A stretch of DNA of 64,000 nucleotides from Spongiivirga sp046524175 (GTDB lineage: Bacteria; Bacteroidota; Bacteroidia; Flavobacteriales; Flavobacteriaceae). Both the position numbers and the translations under genes were made by a program. The DNA lies in contig NZ_JBEFZF010000002.1 in the NCBI RefSeq assembly GCF_046524175.1, positions 1-64,000 on the forward strand, given 5' to 3'. Positions 48,999-57,440 of this stretch are shown here, piece by piece (positions within the stretch are counted from its first letter, which is position 1; each line of letters begins with the position of its first letter). Below the pieces are notes generated by a model. That model had not been told where the DNA came from and did no database searches. It saw only the letters and a program-made list of their open reading frames with translations.

Positions 48999-49439
48999 TC
49001 AGGACCTATCCTTACTTTTTGTCCAAAATGGTAGTAGTACATCATTTCTTAGTACCGTTATATTGTTGTTAATCACTAGTTCTTTAGCAACGTAATGCCC
49101 CGATGGTAGCTTATTAGTATGAAAGGCCTTTATGACCATGTTCTTACCATTGGTGTTTTCCACAAATTTTAAAACTTCACTAGTTGGACCTAAGTGAATC
49201 TTCATTGTTTTCTTATCGGCTGTTGTTAGAAAAATGTGGGTTCCAGAAATAGAATCCCCATTTGTAAATTTGCAGGGGCCTTGTTCCAAACTGGTTACGG
49301 TTCCTTTTAGCTCAATCACTTCTGGTATTGTTTTTTCCTTGTTTATTGCCATTCGTTCTTTCTCTTCTTTTTGTACTATGGTAATTGTACCAAGCAGCAT
49401 TAATACCATAAAACCAATGGCTTTAATTAATAATTTCAT
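48999..49439 (-). CDS. Exported small protein of unknown function, paralog of 49567-50031 (146 aa)
   Basis: Start at 49439 gives MKLLIKAIGFMVLMLLGTIT, a signal peptide or anchor. The mature part shares a clear pattern with its neighbour: PEVIELKGTVTSLEQGPCKF, SGTHIFLTTADKKTMKIHLG, GHYVAKELVINNNITVLRND. This looks like a small OB- or beta-barrel-type domain, but I cannot name a family. The adjacent paralog and same orientation show a tandem duplication. One conserved Cys (GPCKF) appears in both. Confidence 0.65.
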   Translation of the reverse strand: MKLLIKAIGFMVLMLLGTITIVQKEEKERMAINKEKTIPEVIELKGTVTSLEQGPCKFTNGDSISGTHIFLTTADKKTMKIHLGPTSEVLKFVENTNGKNMVIKAFHTNKLPSGHYVAKELVINNNITVLRNDVLLPFWTKSKDRS

Positions 49440-49566
49440 TTTGTTAGTTTTTAGTTCATACGCTTCACAGGCAATAAGCATAATAGCCAGAAGTGCATTC
49501 CACAAGTGAATCGTTCATCAAGAATAATTTACTCCCGGCTAATCATGTTTTACCTTCTAAGCCGCT

Positions 49567-50031
49567 TTATCGGCTTTGTTTGCAACACCAGCGTTCGCGT
49601 CCAGTTCTACCGGCCCAAAACGGTTTTAGCTTTTCATTTCTTAGGATCGTAACCTGATCGTCGATCACTAATTGCTTTGCGATATAGTGCTCCTCTGGAA
49701 GCATTTCAGTACGAAAGCCTTTTACCACAATATTTTTGCCTTTGATATCGGTTACAAACTTTGAAACCTCACTGGTCGGACCTAAGTGAATGTTTAGTGT
49801 TTTGTTGTCTGCAGTAGTCAAAAAGAGATGCGTTCCTGAAAGTGATCGCCCGGTGGTGTATTCGCAAGGACCCTTTTTTAATTCGGTTACAACCCCTTTC
49901 AATTCAATAATTTCTGGGTTGGTCCCTTGTTTGCACATTCCTTGTTTTTCTCCAACGCTTTTTTGCGCAAAAACTATTGTAGTCGATAGCACGAGTAGCA
50001 CAAAACCGACTGATTTAATTAATGTTTTCAT
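49567..50031 (-). CDS. Exported small protein of unknown function, paralog of 48999-49439 (154 aa)
   Basis: Signal peptide (MKTLIKSVGFVLLVLSTTIV, then FAQ). The mature domain repeats the neighbour's pattern: PEIIELKGVVTELKKGPCEY, SGTHLFLTTADNKTLNIHLG, EHYIAKQLVIDDQVTILRNE. It has additional Cys residues (GMCKQG, WCCKQ) the neighbour lacks. It is preceded, 20 nt upstream, by the stop of the GyrI-like gene, so they may share a transcript. Confidence 0.7.
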   Translation of the reverse strand: MKTLIKSVGFVLLVLSTTIVFAQKSVGEKQGMCKQGTNPEIIELKGVVTELKKGPCEYTTGRSLSGTHLFLTTADNKTLNIHLGPTSEVSKFVTDIKGKNIVVKGFRTEMLPEEHYIAKQLVIDDQVTILRNEKLKPFWAGRTGRERWCCKQSR

Positions 50032-50051
50032 TGTATTTATTTTTTAAAGAA

Positions 50052-50537
50052 TTATCCCTGAAGCCCGATACAGATATCAACCAGATGCTTGCCTTCTGGG
50101 TGGGTACTTGGGTCATTTTTGTACGACTCATACATGATTCCCGATAGCGGCTTGAGGTTATTTTTGTATACAAATTCGTATACTTCGTTCCAGGCATCGC
50201 CATATTCGGTGGGGAGCAGCTTGAAAGCACCTACCACATAGTTCCCAGCCGGAAGCTCCATTTTTTCGATGGGCCCTTCTACCTCCGTATCCTCAGGTAC
50301 CGTAAAACCAACTTTTATAGTTTGCTGATCTTCAGGGACATCTTCATCCTGATATATGCTGACTGATTGAGTATGCGGATCGTTTAATACACCCATAGGG
50401 ATAGCCCAGGCCATAACCTTATTAAATAGGCTTTCAAAAAGCTCGGTATCGCCTTTATAAGGACCCGTATGACTTATGTAGGCTACTGTGCGTTTTGGGA
50501 GTGTTGTTTGTATAATGTTTGATGTGAGTACTGCCAT
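50052..50537 (-). CDS. GyrI-like/AraC effector-binding-type protein (161 aa)
   Basis: Stand-alone SHS2-type GyrI domain: LPKRTVAYISHTGPYKGDTE, PEDQQTIKVGFTVPED, PAGNYVVGAFKLLPTEYGDA, then ending LVDICIGLQG. Such domains bind small hydrophobic molecules, either alone or attached to AraC regulators; here no DNA-binding domain is present. Cytoplasmic, no signal peptide. Ligand unknown. Confidence 0.85.
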   Translation of the reverse strand: MAVLTSNIIQTTLPKRTVAYISHTGPYKGDTELFESLFNKVMAWAIPMGVLNDPHTQSVSIYQDEDVPEDQQTIKVGFTVPEDTEVEGPIEKMELPAGNYVVGAFKLLPTEYGDAWNEVYEFVYKNNLKPLSGIMYESYKNDPSTHPEGKHLVDICIGLQG

Positions 50538-50635
50538 GATTTCTTTCTTTAAAAGTTTTATGAATTTCCCTTAAAGAAATGACAGTTCGTGTCAAGAGGC
50601 AATGATCTTGGTCAAGTGGGATAAATGGGTATGGA

Positions 50636-52123
50636 CTAATCAAAAATATGAGCTTCATAATCATCCCACCACTTCTCGATATCTATTTTAGGTTTTCGGC
50701 ATATATATAGCGGAATGCCATTTTCTTCTCCAATGGCATATTGATGGGTGATTATTTTTACCAGCTCAACCTCTTCAAAAACGTATGCTACCGAAGGTGT
50801 TTCATTTCCTAGGCTTATCCAAACCTCAGCATCTTTATTTCCATACCCCCAGGTCCAGAAACTGCCGTGTCTGCTTATTGGGTTCGGTAAATTATATTTT
50901 TTACCCAATATTTTAAGGGCACCCGCCTCCCCATAATTCTCTGCCCATAAAACACAGTTTTTTTGCTCCGTCGGACTTAACGAGTTGTACACACTGTCTA
51001 CGAGCCGAACTTGTTCTTCCCAACCAAACATATCGGCATAGTCCCCTGTTAATTCAAATCGGCCATCTTTTTCTTCGATGCCTGCATAGGCCACATATTT
51101 TTCAATGGGCAAAATGGGTGTAAGGTCCGGTATAAAAAATGCCATTGGAATAAAAACAGAGGCTGCCGTTAGATAGGTAAAAACCGGTCTTTTCTTGAAA
51201 AGATTGCTCACAAAAACAGCGCCTGCAGCAAATACAACCGGATACAACGCAAATACATAATAGGTTTTTGCCTTGAGTATCCACATAGTTAAAAATATAA
51301 CGATTGCTGCAATTCCTACACTTTTGTAGGCCTTTAAATACTTACTAAATAACAAGCCAATGAAGCCGCAGCAAAACATGATAAAGGTTGGTATCATTTC
51401 CAGCTGATCCAAGATAAATGGTGCATATCCTATTTCGTCAAGCTGATTGTCATTTAAGGCTGCTAAATGCCTCAGCAAGGGAATATCGTGTTGTAGTTGC
51501 CAAATAATATTGGGCAAGAAAATGAGTAACGCAATTAGTCCTGAAATATACAGCCACTTATTTTTAAAAAGACGGCCTTTTTCATAAAAAAACAGACTTA
51601 CCAATACGCCAAAGGCCCACACCAACATAGTGTATTTATTGAGTACCCCTAAACCAAGAGTGACTCCCAGCAGCAGCAGGAATTTTGTGTGCTTGGAGTT
51701 CATGTATTTAATGAGGAAATAAAACCCAAGGGTCCAGAATAATTGGTCGAATGCTACCGGCTGAAACAAGGTATGGTTTCTGTAAAACGGTAAGAATGCC
51801 AGAATACACAGTCCGGAAAGCAGTATTGCGGGCCATGAGCCTTTCAATTCTTTAGCCATTAAACAACAGAGTATTAAAATGGCAACACCCGCCAGGGTTG
51901 GGAAAAGGCGTACGCCTAACAACGAATAGTCAAAAAGCCAGTACGACAGTTTCCCGAAAAAGGCAATAAGTGGTGGAAATTCCATAAAGCCCCAATCCAA
52001 ATGTTCACTGGCTGATAAATGCAATAACTCATCACGATGAAAGCCATAATTCCTATTTCCCAGCCATTGAATAGACAGTTTAACAATGGACAGAATAACA
52101 ATAATTGGCCAGTATTTTTTCAT
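50636..52123 (-). CDS. GT39-family membrane glycosyltransferase (495 aa)
   Basis: A multi-span (about 10-12 TM) ArnT/PMT-type enzyme. The first loop carries the diagnostic acidic pair in NYGFHRDELLHLSASEH, followed by EFPPLIAFFGKLSYWLF. The last ~120 residues form a soluble periplasmic domain (VRLVDSVYNSLSPTEQKNCV, WAENYGEAGALKILGKKYNL). These enzymes transfer sugars from polyprenyl-phosphate carriers to lipids, polysaccharide or protein. The acceptor is unknown. Monocistronic, upstream gap 175 bp. Confidence 0.9.
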   Translation of the reverse strand: MKKYWPIIVILSIVKLSIQWLGNRNYGFHRDELLHLSASEHLDWGFMEFPPLIAFFGKLSYWLFDYSLLGVRLFPTLAGVAILILCCLMAKELKGSWPAILLSGLCILAFLPFYRNHTLFQPVAFDQLFWTLGFYFLIKYMNSKHTKFLLLLGVTLGLGVLNKYTMLVWAFGVLVSLFFYEKGRLFKNKWLYISGLIALLIFLPNIIWQLQHDIPLLRHLAALNDNQLDEIGYAPFILDQLEMIPTFIMFCCGFIGLLFSKYLKAYKSVGIAAIVIFLTMWILKAKTYYVFALYPVVFAAGAVFVSNLFKKRPVFTYLTAASVFIPMAFFIPDLTPILPIEKYVAYAGIEEKDGRFELTGDYADMFGWEEQVRLVDSVYNSLSPTEQKNCVLWAENYGEAGALKILGKKYNLPNPISRHGSFWTWGYGNKDAEVWISLGNETPSVAYVFEEVELVKIITHQYAIGEENGIPLYICRKPKIDIEKWWDDYEAHIFD

Positions 52124-52298
52124 CCGTTTTTTGGTTGTTTTGAGTAATCCCTATGGGAAAGATAGTTATTAAATGCAACTTCAAAAATGAATCCATTCAA
52201 CGATATTCGCCTAGGATACCGAATACGTAGTAAGAACAAGATAACTTTTAGAAAATGTAACTGAGCTGGTTAGCAACAAGCATACATCTATGCTGTTT

Positions 52299-53117
52299 TT
52301 ATTGCTTGATGTATTTTTTCGTCTTAAAAAAAGTCAAGGGATCGTTGAATTGTTTTTCCGTTTGAAAATCAATCAGCCACATGTTTATTGTTAGGTCATT
52401 TAATAATTCATACTCCAATCGCACAAATCCGTATTGTTTAGAAAAATAACTGGTGAGTTTGGTTGTACCAATATTGGATGTAGCAGTACTCTCCACGACA
52501 TAACAATCAATGGCTCCAATAGCTGTCTTCATCTTTTTTTTGTCCACTATTTCGTAAGTGTAGTCTAACAGTAGTTGCCCTTCCCATGTTCCCCACATGT
52601 CATTTGCCCAGCCTTGTCCAATTTTCATTTGGTCTGTCCATTTGGAACCTATCATCAAAGGTTTTTTAACAAAAGGAAAAGGTGCTGTTTCTAAAGCGTT
52701 GAAAAAGCCTTTTCTAATCGGGTGGATCCAAACATTCTTGTCATTTTCAACAGCTCCGGTAGACGATAGTGATGCATACACCGGTTCTTGTAAATAGGAA
52801 ATTTGTGTTTGGTTTTCATTGCTTCGTTCATTATCAGCAACAGGCGTTACAATTAAATGAATGCGATTGACAGCAATACTATCTGATTCTTTTGCGGTAA
52901 GCTCAAAATCAGTACTGGCGAACATCCCATTGTTTGTTTTCAGTTTATATTTTTTGCCTTTTAGGATGATTTCATAATCGTACACAAAAACATTCCCTGT
53001 TTTGTAAATCGCGTTGTTGGCATCAATATGTTCTTCTTCGGTGATAACGGAATCATACTGTTGGGAAAACCCTACTAGGGTAAATGCTAAACAAAAAAGG
53101 ATGAATGCTAATTTCAT
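52299..53117 (-). CDS. Exported protein of unknown function (272 aa)
   Basis: Signal peptide 1-18 (LVGFS then Q). The mature chain is beta-rich (YDYEIILKGKKYKLKTNNG, WGTWEGQLLLDYTYEIVDKK, STATSNIGTTKLTSYF), with a C-terminal FKTKKYIKQ. It resembles uncharacterised Bacteroidota proteins that describe a lipocalin-like barrel; I cannot assign a function. It borders the accessory region: the first cassette-like spacer begins just upstream at 53142. Confidence 0.6.
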   Translation of the reverse strand: MKLAFILFCLAFTLVGFSQQYDSVITEEEHIDANNAIYKTGNVFVYDYEIILKGKKYKLKTNNGMFASTDFELTAKESDSIAVNRIHLIVTPVADNERSNENQTQISYLQEPVYASLSSTGAVENDKNVWIHPIRKGFFNALETAPFPFVKKPLMIGSKWTDQMKIGQGWANDMWGTWEGQLLLDYTYEIVDKKKMKTAIGAIDCYVVESTATSNIGTTKLTSYFSKQYGFVRLEYELLNDLTINMWLIDFQTEKQFNDPLTFFKTKKYIKQ

Positions 53118-53141
53118 AGGTGCTGTTTTGGTTAAAATTAC

Positions 53142-53214
53142 GGCTAATTGTCCTGCTAATCAGTATTAGGTAGTTTTTAAGTTCAACCCTTTATTACTGA
53201 TGACGCTGTTAGCC
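53142..53214 (-). repeat. Palindromic, attC-like spacer A
   Basis: Directly downstream of the metallopeptidase stop. Arms GCGTCATCAGTAATAA and, inverted, GCTAATCAGTATTAGG are bounded by GGCTAAC and GGCTAA. Imperfect inverted repeat; same plan as spacers B and D. Confidence 0.55.
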
Positions 53215-53223
53215 ATTGCTTTT

Positions 53224-54366
53224 TTACCAATGTGAGCTCGGCCTTACTCCTTCGTTATAAGCTTTCAACAATGAAGGTTGAATTTTATCCCAAACAATTT
53301 CTATTATTGCTTCTAGGGTATAGGAGAAATCAAGGCTTTCTTCTATTTCATTTAAATCTGCAATACGAAATAGGTTTCGTAAATGTTGTCTTCTTAATAA
53401 AAAAGGAGGGTGCGTTTCACCAATATTTAAGGTGTTGTCGACGTAACCATTTTTTAGTAAAGAAAGTGATCGTTCAACTAACATCATAGAAGTAAAGAAA
53501 AAATCGGCTCCTGCAAAACCAATTGCGGTGCCAACATTCTTATCAATCAAAACATCTAGACAGATATTTAGCCCTACATTATCGGCCTCTAATTCTTTTA
53601 GGTTATTCAAAACGAGTTTAGTTCTTTCATTATTTTTATACTTAGAAGTATCAAAATGCCCTCTAATAATGTGGCCGAATTCATGACCTAAAATAAACGT
53701 CTCAAGTGCCGTTCTTAAATTATCATATATAAAATAGGTCTCTGATTTAGGTGAATACTGTTCTGAATTAAATGGGCTTTGGTGTAACAGATAGTTCCAA
53801 ATAAGATCAAAAAATCTATTAATTATTTCCGGTGTTTCAGTGACATAGGCTAACACCTCATCTTTAGAAATTATAATGGAATCACCTTCTTTACTCAGCG
53901 GAAAGCATTGCGCAATTGCCTTGGATATTTGATTTAAAAAGCCAAAAGTCCCATCTGATAACAGTATTAGAATATAATCATTATTGGGAATATTATATGC
54001 AAACCCATTGACTTGTCCAAAAGGCAAAGACCCGAGCAAATAGTTTCCAGAAAGTTGCGTCCTATATCGATAATTAATTGATTTTTCAATATCAAGAATT
54101 CTTGACTCTAAAACCTTTGCCCAAAAAGGATTCAGGTATTTACTCTTTGCTATTAATGGGTGGGTTATAGGTAGGGTATCTATAATTTGAGATTGAAATA
54201 CTTCAAATGATACAGCTGTAGGAATGATTCCTTTTTGTTTTAAGGAGTTAAATAGGTTGTAAGATATGTCCTTATGGATATACCCTCCGTCTCCATCGAA
54301 GGATTCATTTTGTTTGTAATTATACTGAAGGCTTTCAAGTATTTCTATTGCTTTTTCCTTGCTCAT
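53224..54366 (-). CDS. HExxH zinc metallopeptidase, probable conflict-system effector (380 aa)
   Basis: Gluzincin-type active site: HEFGH at 228-232 (FILGHEFGHIIRGHF) and a downstream ExEAD at 258-262 (LKELEADNVGL) giving the third zinc ligand, as in M48-like and Lit/U49-like peptidases. No signal peptide; TM or hydrophobic stretch is only weak (GTAIGFAGADFFFTSMM). The N-terminal ~210 residues have no recognised domain. A Trypco/Pepco-like partner gene ends 10 nt upstream; such partners co-occur with peptidase effectors. I infer a toxin-like or abortive-infection role. Exact family is uncertain; Lit-type exclusion protease is one alternative. Confidence 0.72.
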   Translation of the reverse strand: MSKEKAIEILESLQYNYKQNESFDGDGGYIHKDISYNLFNSLKQKGIIPTAVSFEVFQSQIIDTLPITHPLIAKSKYLNPFWAKVLESRILDIEKSINYRYRTQLSGNYLLGSLPFGQVNGFAYNIPNNDYILILLSDGTFGFLNQISKAIAQCFPLSKEGDSIIISKDEVLAYVTETPEIINRFFDLIWNYLLHQSPFNSEQYSPKSETYFIYDNLRTALETFILGHEFGHIIRGHFDTSKYKNNERTKLVLNNLKELEADNVGLNICLDVLIDKNVGTAIGFAGADFFFTSMMLVERSLSLLKNGYVDNTLNIGETHPPFLLRRQHLRNLFRIADLNEIEESLDFSYTLEAIIEIVWDKIQPSLLKAYNEGVRPSSHW

Positions 54367-54376
54367 TTAATAGCGC

Positions 54377-54697
54377 TTACTCCTTGAACTCAAGCGTTAT
54401 TTCGACTTTTGAAGTCCCAGAAAGCCCTCCCTTTGCTATCGTATATAAGCCTACCTCACCAGAAGCCGTAATCCCGAGGGAAAGCTTGACATCTTTGATT
54501 TTTATTTTGTTGGAACTTATTTTCACGTCTGAAATCGTTTTTGCCAGACTAGAAATTTGTGATTCCATTTGCTTCCCTATCAAATCATTCTCTAATTCCA
54601 GCATTCTACCAATTTTTTTCTTAAAATTTGGTAGTGGTAGCGCAGCTTTTATATCCTCGCTTTCTTCAGCTTCTACATATATCTTTATTTTGTCCAT
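54377..54697 (-). CDS. Trypco/Pepco-like peptidase-associated protein (106 aa)
   Basis: The C-terminal half matches the pattern of trypsin-co-occurring (Trypco1/CU044_2847-like) and Pepco domains: a helix (ISSLAKTISDVKISSNKIKI) then KDVKLSLGITASGEVGLYTI and a final SKVEITLEFKE strand. Those domains occur in counter-invader systems beside proteases. Here the partner is a metallopeptidase, not trypsin. Stop is 10 nt from the peptidase start, so one operon. The N-terminus is acidic. Function (chaperone, inhibitor or recruiter) is unknown. Confidence 0.55.
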   Translation of the reverse strand: MDKIKIYVEAEESEDIKAALPLPNFKKKIGRMLELENDLIGKQMESQISSLAKTISDVKISSNKIKIKDVKLSLGITASGEVGLYTIAKGGLSGTSKVEITLEFKE

Positions 54698-54778
54698 GGT
54701 TTATTATATGGTTTTTAATTATACACTTATTTAATATCAGAAATACCAAAAAATGTGTTTTTGAATTCTTTTATGATA

Positions 54779-54909
54779 GTTAACGGGCTTGTGTATGAGT
54801 AGTAGCAGGTTTCTACTCACGAACCTTTCGGTTTTCCACTTACCTTTGCTTTACGTTTATACTCTCGTTTTATTACTTAAACCGCTATTAATCATACACC
54901 TTGTTAGCC
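54779..54909 (-). repeat. Palindromic, attC-like spacer B
   Basis: Sits directly after the nuclease stop. Outer arms GGCTAACAAGGTGTATGA and GTTAACGGGCTTGTGTATGA (as read inward from each end) enclose the perfect pair GTGTATGA (54791-54798)/TCATACAC (54892-54899), ~93 bp apart, plus a TAATAGCGG/AGTAGCAGG extension. Confidence 0.7.
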
Positions 54910-54914
54910 ACTGG

Positions 54915-56762
54915 CTATTTTTTCTTCAAGGCTTTAATTATTCTTTGTTCGTTAATTACAATATCTCTAAACAGTACGTGAGGTAAACTTGTGTGTTTTG
55001 ATATTTTAAACTCCTCAAATATTTTCATTAGAGAAGAAGCTGTAATTAATGATAAGTTCATTTCCATATCCATTTCACAATCGGTTATAAAATCATCACT
55101 AAATTCAGGTGCGACCAGAAGTGTTTTAATTACTCTAAGGTTACTACTTTCGGCTAATTTCCTGTACGATTTAATTTGTCTTGATACAGAACTAAACTTG
55201 TTATATCCTCTTTCTTTACTTGTCTTACATTCAACAATTATAACTTCGTTATTGTCAATGTTGAGCAAAATATCAATTTGGTCTTTACTTGTGTTAGTAG
55301 ACTTTTTTAGCTTTTCGTTCACGTTAAATCCTAATTTTGAGAAAATCGTTTTAGTTAATTCCTCAAATTTTAGCCCTAATTCACTTTCCTTTATTGAAAT
55401 TCCATTTTCTTTTAATTCGTTTAAGTTTCGATAAGCAACATTTTCATAATTTTCAAGGTAAAGATTTTCAGCATCTTTGTAGTTTTCTAAAACGTTTAAA
55501 ATATCGTCTCCACGTTGCTTAATTCCGTTTTCTTTTATGAATTTAGTTAAGTCTTCTTTAACAATTAAGTCCAAAATATCTCTTGGTTTAATGTTGTAGT
55601 CTAAGAGAAAATTAGCCTTCAAAACAAACTCGTCTTGCAACTCAAATTGGTCTTTAAGTTGCTTGTTTAATTTTGGTAAAGAGTTATTTAATTCGATTAG
55701 CATTTTTTCGTAACCGTCAATTGAAATACCAACTTTTTCGTCTTTTTCGATATTCTCAAAATGAGAAATCAGACTATCAATTTTGTCGTCTAACGTACTG
55801 CCTTTTAAAGGTTTTATACCTAGACCGTTTTCGCAAAGTTCTGAAAGTTGTTTTTTCTTTTCTGTTAGAGTTGTTCCCTCTTTGTATATGTCATTTTCTA
55901 AAATCCCTCTAATTCTAACGCCCTCTTTTATTATTTCCTTAATTTTATCTGCTTGACTTAATTTTCTGTCAATGTTGTGAATTTTAGAAATTTGGTTTAT
56001 GGTTGGTTGACGCATTATTTTTAAAGTTCTTCTTAGGAACTTGTCGCCAACTTCTTTTTCTCTTAGCTTTCTTAAAAGTCTAACCATTTCGTCTGCCACA
56101 TAAACAATGTTTTCTTTTTTAGAATAGAAGATTACACCAATGTTTTTAAGACTATTTATTATTTCGAGTATTTCACCTTTTTTGATTGGAACAATTGTGT
56201 AATTAATCAATTTGACCTCTTCCTGAGAAAGTCCTAACGATTTTGAAAGTGTTAGAAGTATTGATAATTCGTCAAAAGTTATTTTGGCTTCTCTATTGTT
56301 TACTAAGTCGTTGTTATAAGCAGTTTTTAAACAATAATTATAGATTTTGTAATCTCGTTTTCTCGATTCCGAAAGTTCCGATTTGTCATTGTCTAAATCA
56401 GATTTTAGCTGTTTTAATCTACTTTCTAAATGCTTGATTTCATTGTCGTACAATCTCGAAAACCAGTCCTGTTTCATTATGCAGTTTCCATCACGAATAA
56501 TAATGTCAATTAGAATGTCTAATTGAGAAGAAGTATCTTGAAATTCAGATTTTAAGTAATTGTAAAATTCGTTTTGAGTTAGCGAAAAAATCTTTGATAT
56601 ATTTTGGCTGTCTACAGATTTTAGTCCTTTATCTGCTGAACTTAAAATTTTCTCAATTTCCTTGTTGTTTTCAGGATTTTTGGAAATGATATTATCAATA
56701 ACTTTTATGAATGAGTTCTTTTCAAGTGAGCCTAATTTGTCTAATATCTTTTCTAACTTCAT
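54915..56762 (-). CDS. Stand-alone PD-(D/E)xK nuclease, probable defence protein (615 aa)
   Basis: The C-terminal ~155 residues form an Mrr/restriction-endonuclease-like fold: FEELTKTIFSKLGFNV (467-482, E468), DQIDILL (D494, D497) and IIVECKT (E511, K513), the classical D...ExK active site, then a helix with RQIKSYRKLAES. The first ~450 residues are helical and charged, with no methylase or ATPase; region LTEKKKQLSELCENGLGIKP resembles a small helical DNA-binding element. It is flanked by cassette-like spacers, AT-rich and alone, which suggests acquisition. Target and activation are unknown. Confidence 0.8.
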   Translation of the reverse strand: MKLEKILDKLGSLEKNSFIKVIDNIISKNPENNKEIEKILSSADKGLKSVDSQNISKIFSLTQNEFYNYLKSEFQDTSSQLDILIDIIIRDGNCIMKQDWFSRLYDNEIKHLESRLKQLKSDLDNDKSELSESRKRDYKIYNYCLKTAYNNDLVNNREAKITFDELSILLTLSKSLGLSQEEVKLINYTIVPIKKGEILEIINSLKNIGVIFYSKKENIVYVADEMVRLLRKLREKEVGDKFLRRTLKIMRQPTINQISKIHNIDRKLSQADKIKEIIKEGVRIRGILENDIYKEGTTLTEKKKQLSELCENGLGIKPLKGSTLDDKIDSLISHFENIEKDEKVGISIDGYEKMLIELNNSLPKLNKQLKDQFELQDEFVLKANFLLDYNIKPRDILDLIVKEDLTKFIKENGIKQRGDDILNVLENYKDAENLYLENYENVAYRNLNELKENGISIKESELGLKFEELTKTIFSKLGFNVNEKLKKSTNTSKDQIDILLNIDNNEVIIVECKTSKERGYNKFSSVSRQIKSYRKLAESSNLRVIKTLLVAPEFSDDFITDCEMDMEMNLSLITASSLMKIFEEFKISKHTSLPHVLFRDIVINEQRIIKALKKK

Positions 56763-56791
56763 ATTGTTTTCGTTTCGTTAGTTTTGCTTGC

Positions 56792-56910
56792 GGCTAAAGT
56801 CCAGTTACGGATTTACATGCTTTAATTTTCGGTTTAATACTGACATTAGCAATTCCGAGTGGATTCGGACGTATTCGAATCTGCCGTAATTGCGGTTATA
56901 CATTGTTGGC
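56792..56910 (-). repeat. Degenerate palindromic spacer C
   Basis: After the 85-aa gene's stop, the minus strand begins GCCAACAATGTATAACCGCA and ends ...TTTAGCC at 56792-56798, matching the end motifs of spacers A, B and D. Arms pair weakly, so this copy is decayed or partial. Confidence 0.4.
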
Positions 56911-56919
56911 GTGTCGTTT

Positions 56920-57177
56920 TTATTCCTTTTCAAATAATTTTGCGATTAGAGTTCCTACCAATACTGCAAGTCCAATTCCAACTAATGCTTCTCCAATGGC
57001 AGACTTTTCTCCGTTCAGTTCCTTTTTATATTTATCAAATTCCAATTTGTTAATATACCCACCTTGAAAAAGTAAATCCAAATATTCATTTCGTTCCTCT
57101 TTAGTCGCTGTATCATTCTTGATTTTGTAAAGCAAGAACTTAATTCTTCTGTCCGTCTGTAGAGTATTCTGTTCCAT
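56920..57177 (-). CDS. Small C-tail-anchored membrane protein (85 aa)
   Basis: Basic helical N-terminus (DRRIKFLLYKIKNDTATKEE, YLDLLFQGGYINKLEFDKY) and a C-terminal TM helix (~64-80, GEALVGIGLAVLVGTLIAKL). Start overlaps the preceding stop as TAATG, so translated by reinitiation with the 71-aa gene. A two-protein membrane module is likely; function unknown. Confidence 0.65.
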   Translation of the reverse strand: MEQNTLQTDRRIKFLLYKIKNDTATKEERNEYLDLLFQGGYINKLEFDKYKKELNGEKSAIGEALVGIGLAVLVGTLIAKLFEKE

Positions 57178-57392
57178 TACGCTTTATTTTCCTTACTAAA
57201 TTCGTCATCAAGTGCTTTCAGAGCTTTCTTTTCTAAAATTTCAATAAACTTTTCGTGATGACTGATTTTTGTTTCAAGGTCTTTAATTCTTTCTTCAGCT
57301 TTACGTTTGTGCGTGTAGTAAATTCCAAGAACTGTACCGGTTGCAACTACAGTAGAAGCGATTATTGTTATTAAAGTCCAAGTTCCTTCCAT
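57177..57392 (-). CDS. Small N-anchored coiled-coil membrane protein (71 aa)
   Basis: TM helix 5-25 (WTLITIIASTVVATGTVLGIYY) then a charged coiled coil (KRKAEERIKDLETKISHHEK). Its stop shares one base with the next start (TAATG). Together with the 85-aa protein it looks like a small toxin- or holin-like or scaffold pair; I cannot name a family. Confidence 0.65.
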   Translation of the reverse strand: MEGTWTLITIIASTVVATGTVLGIYYTHKRKAEERIKDLETKISHHEKFIEILEKKALKALDDEFSKENKA

Positions 57393-57440
57393 TTACTATT
57401 TTATTCTGTTTTTTATTTGGTTTATGTTTTGCTTAAGTGC

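Noticed and set aside
53232..53489. Plus-strand frame inside the metallopeptidase gene
   Set aside because: It is antisense to the HExxH protein's C-terminal part and has no recognisable sequence.
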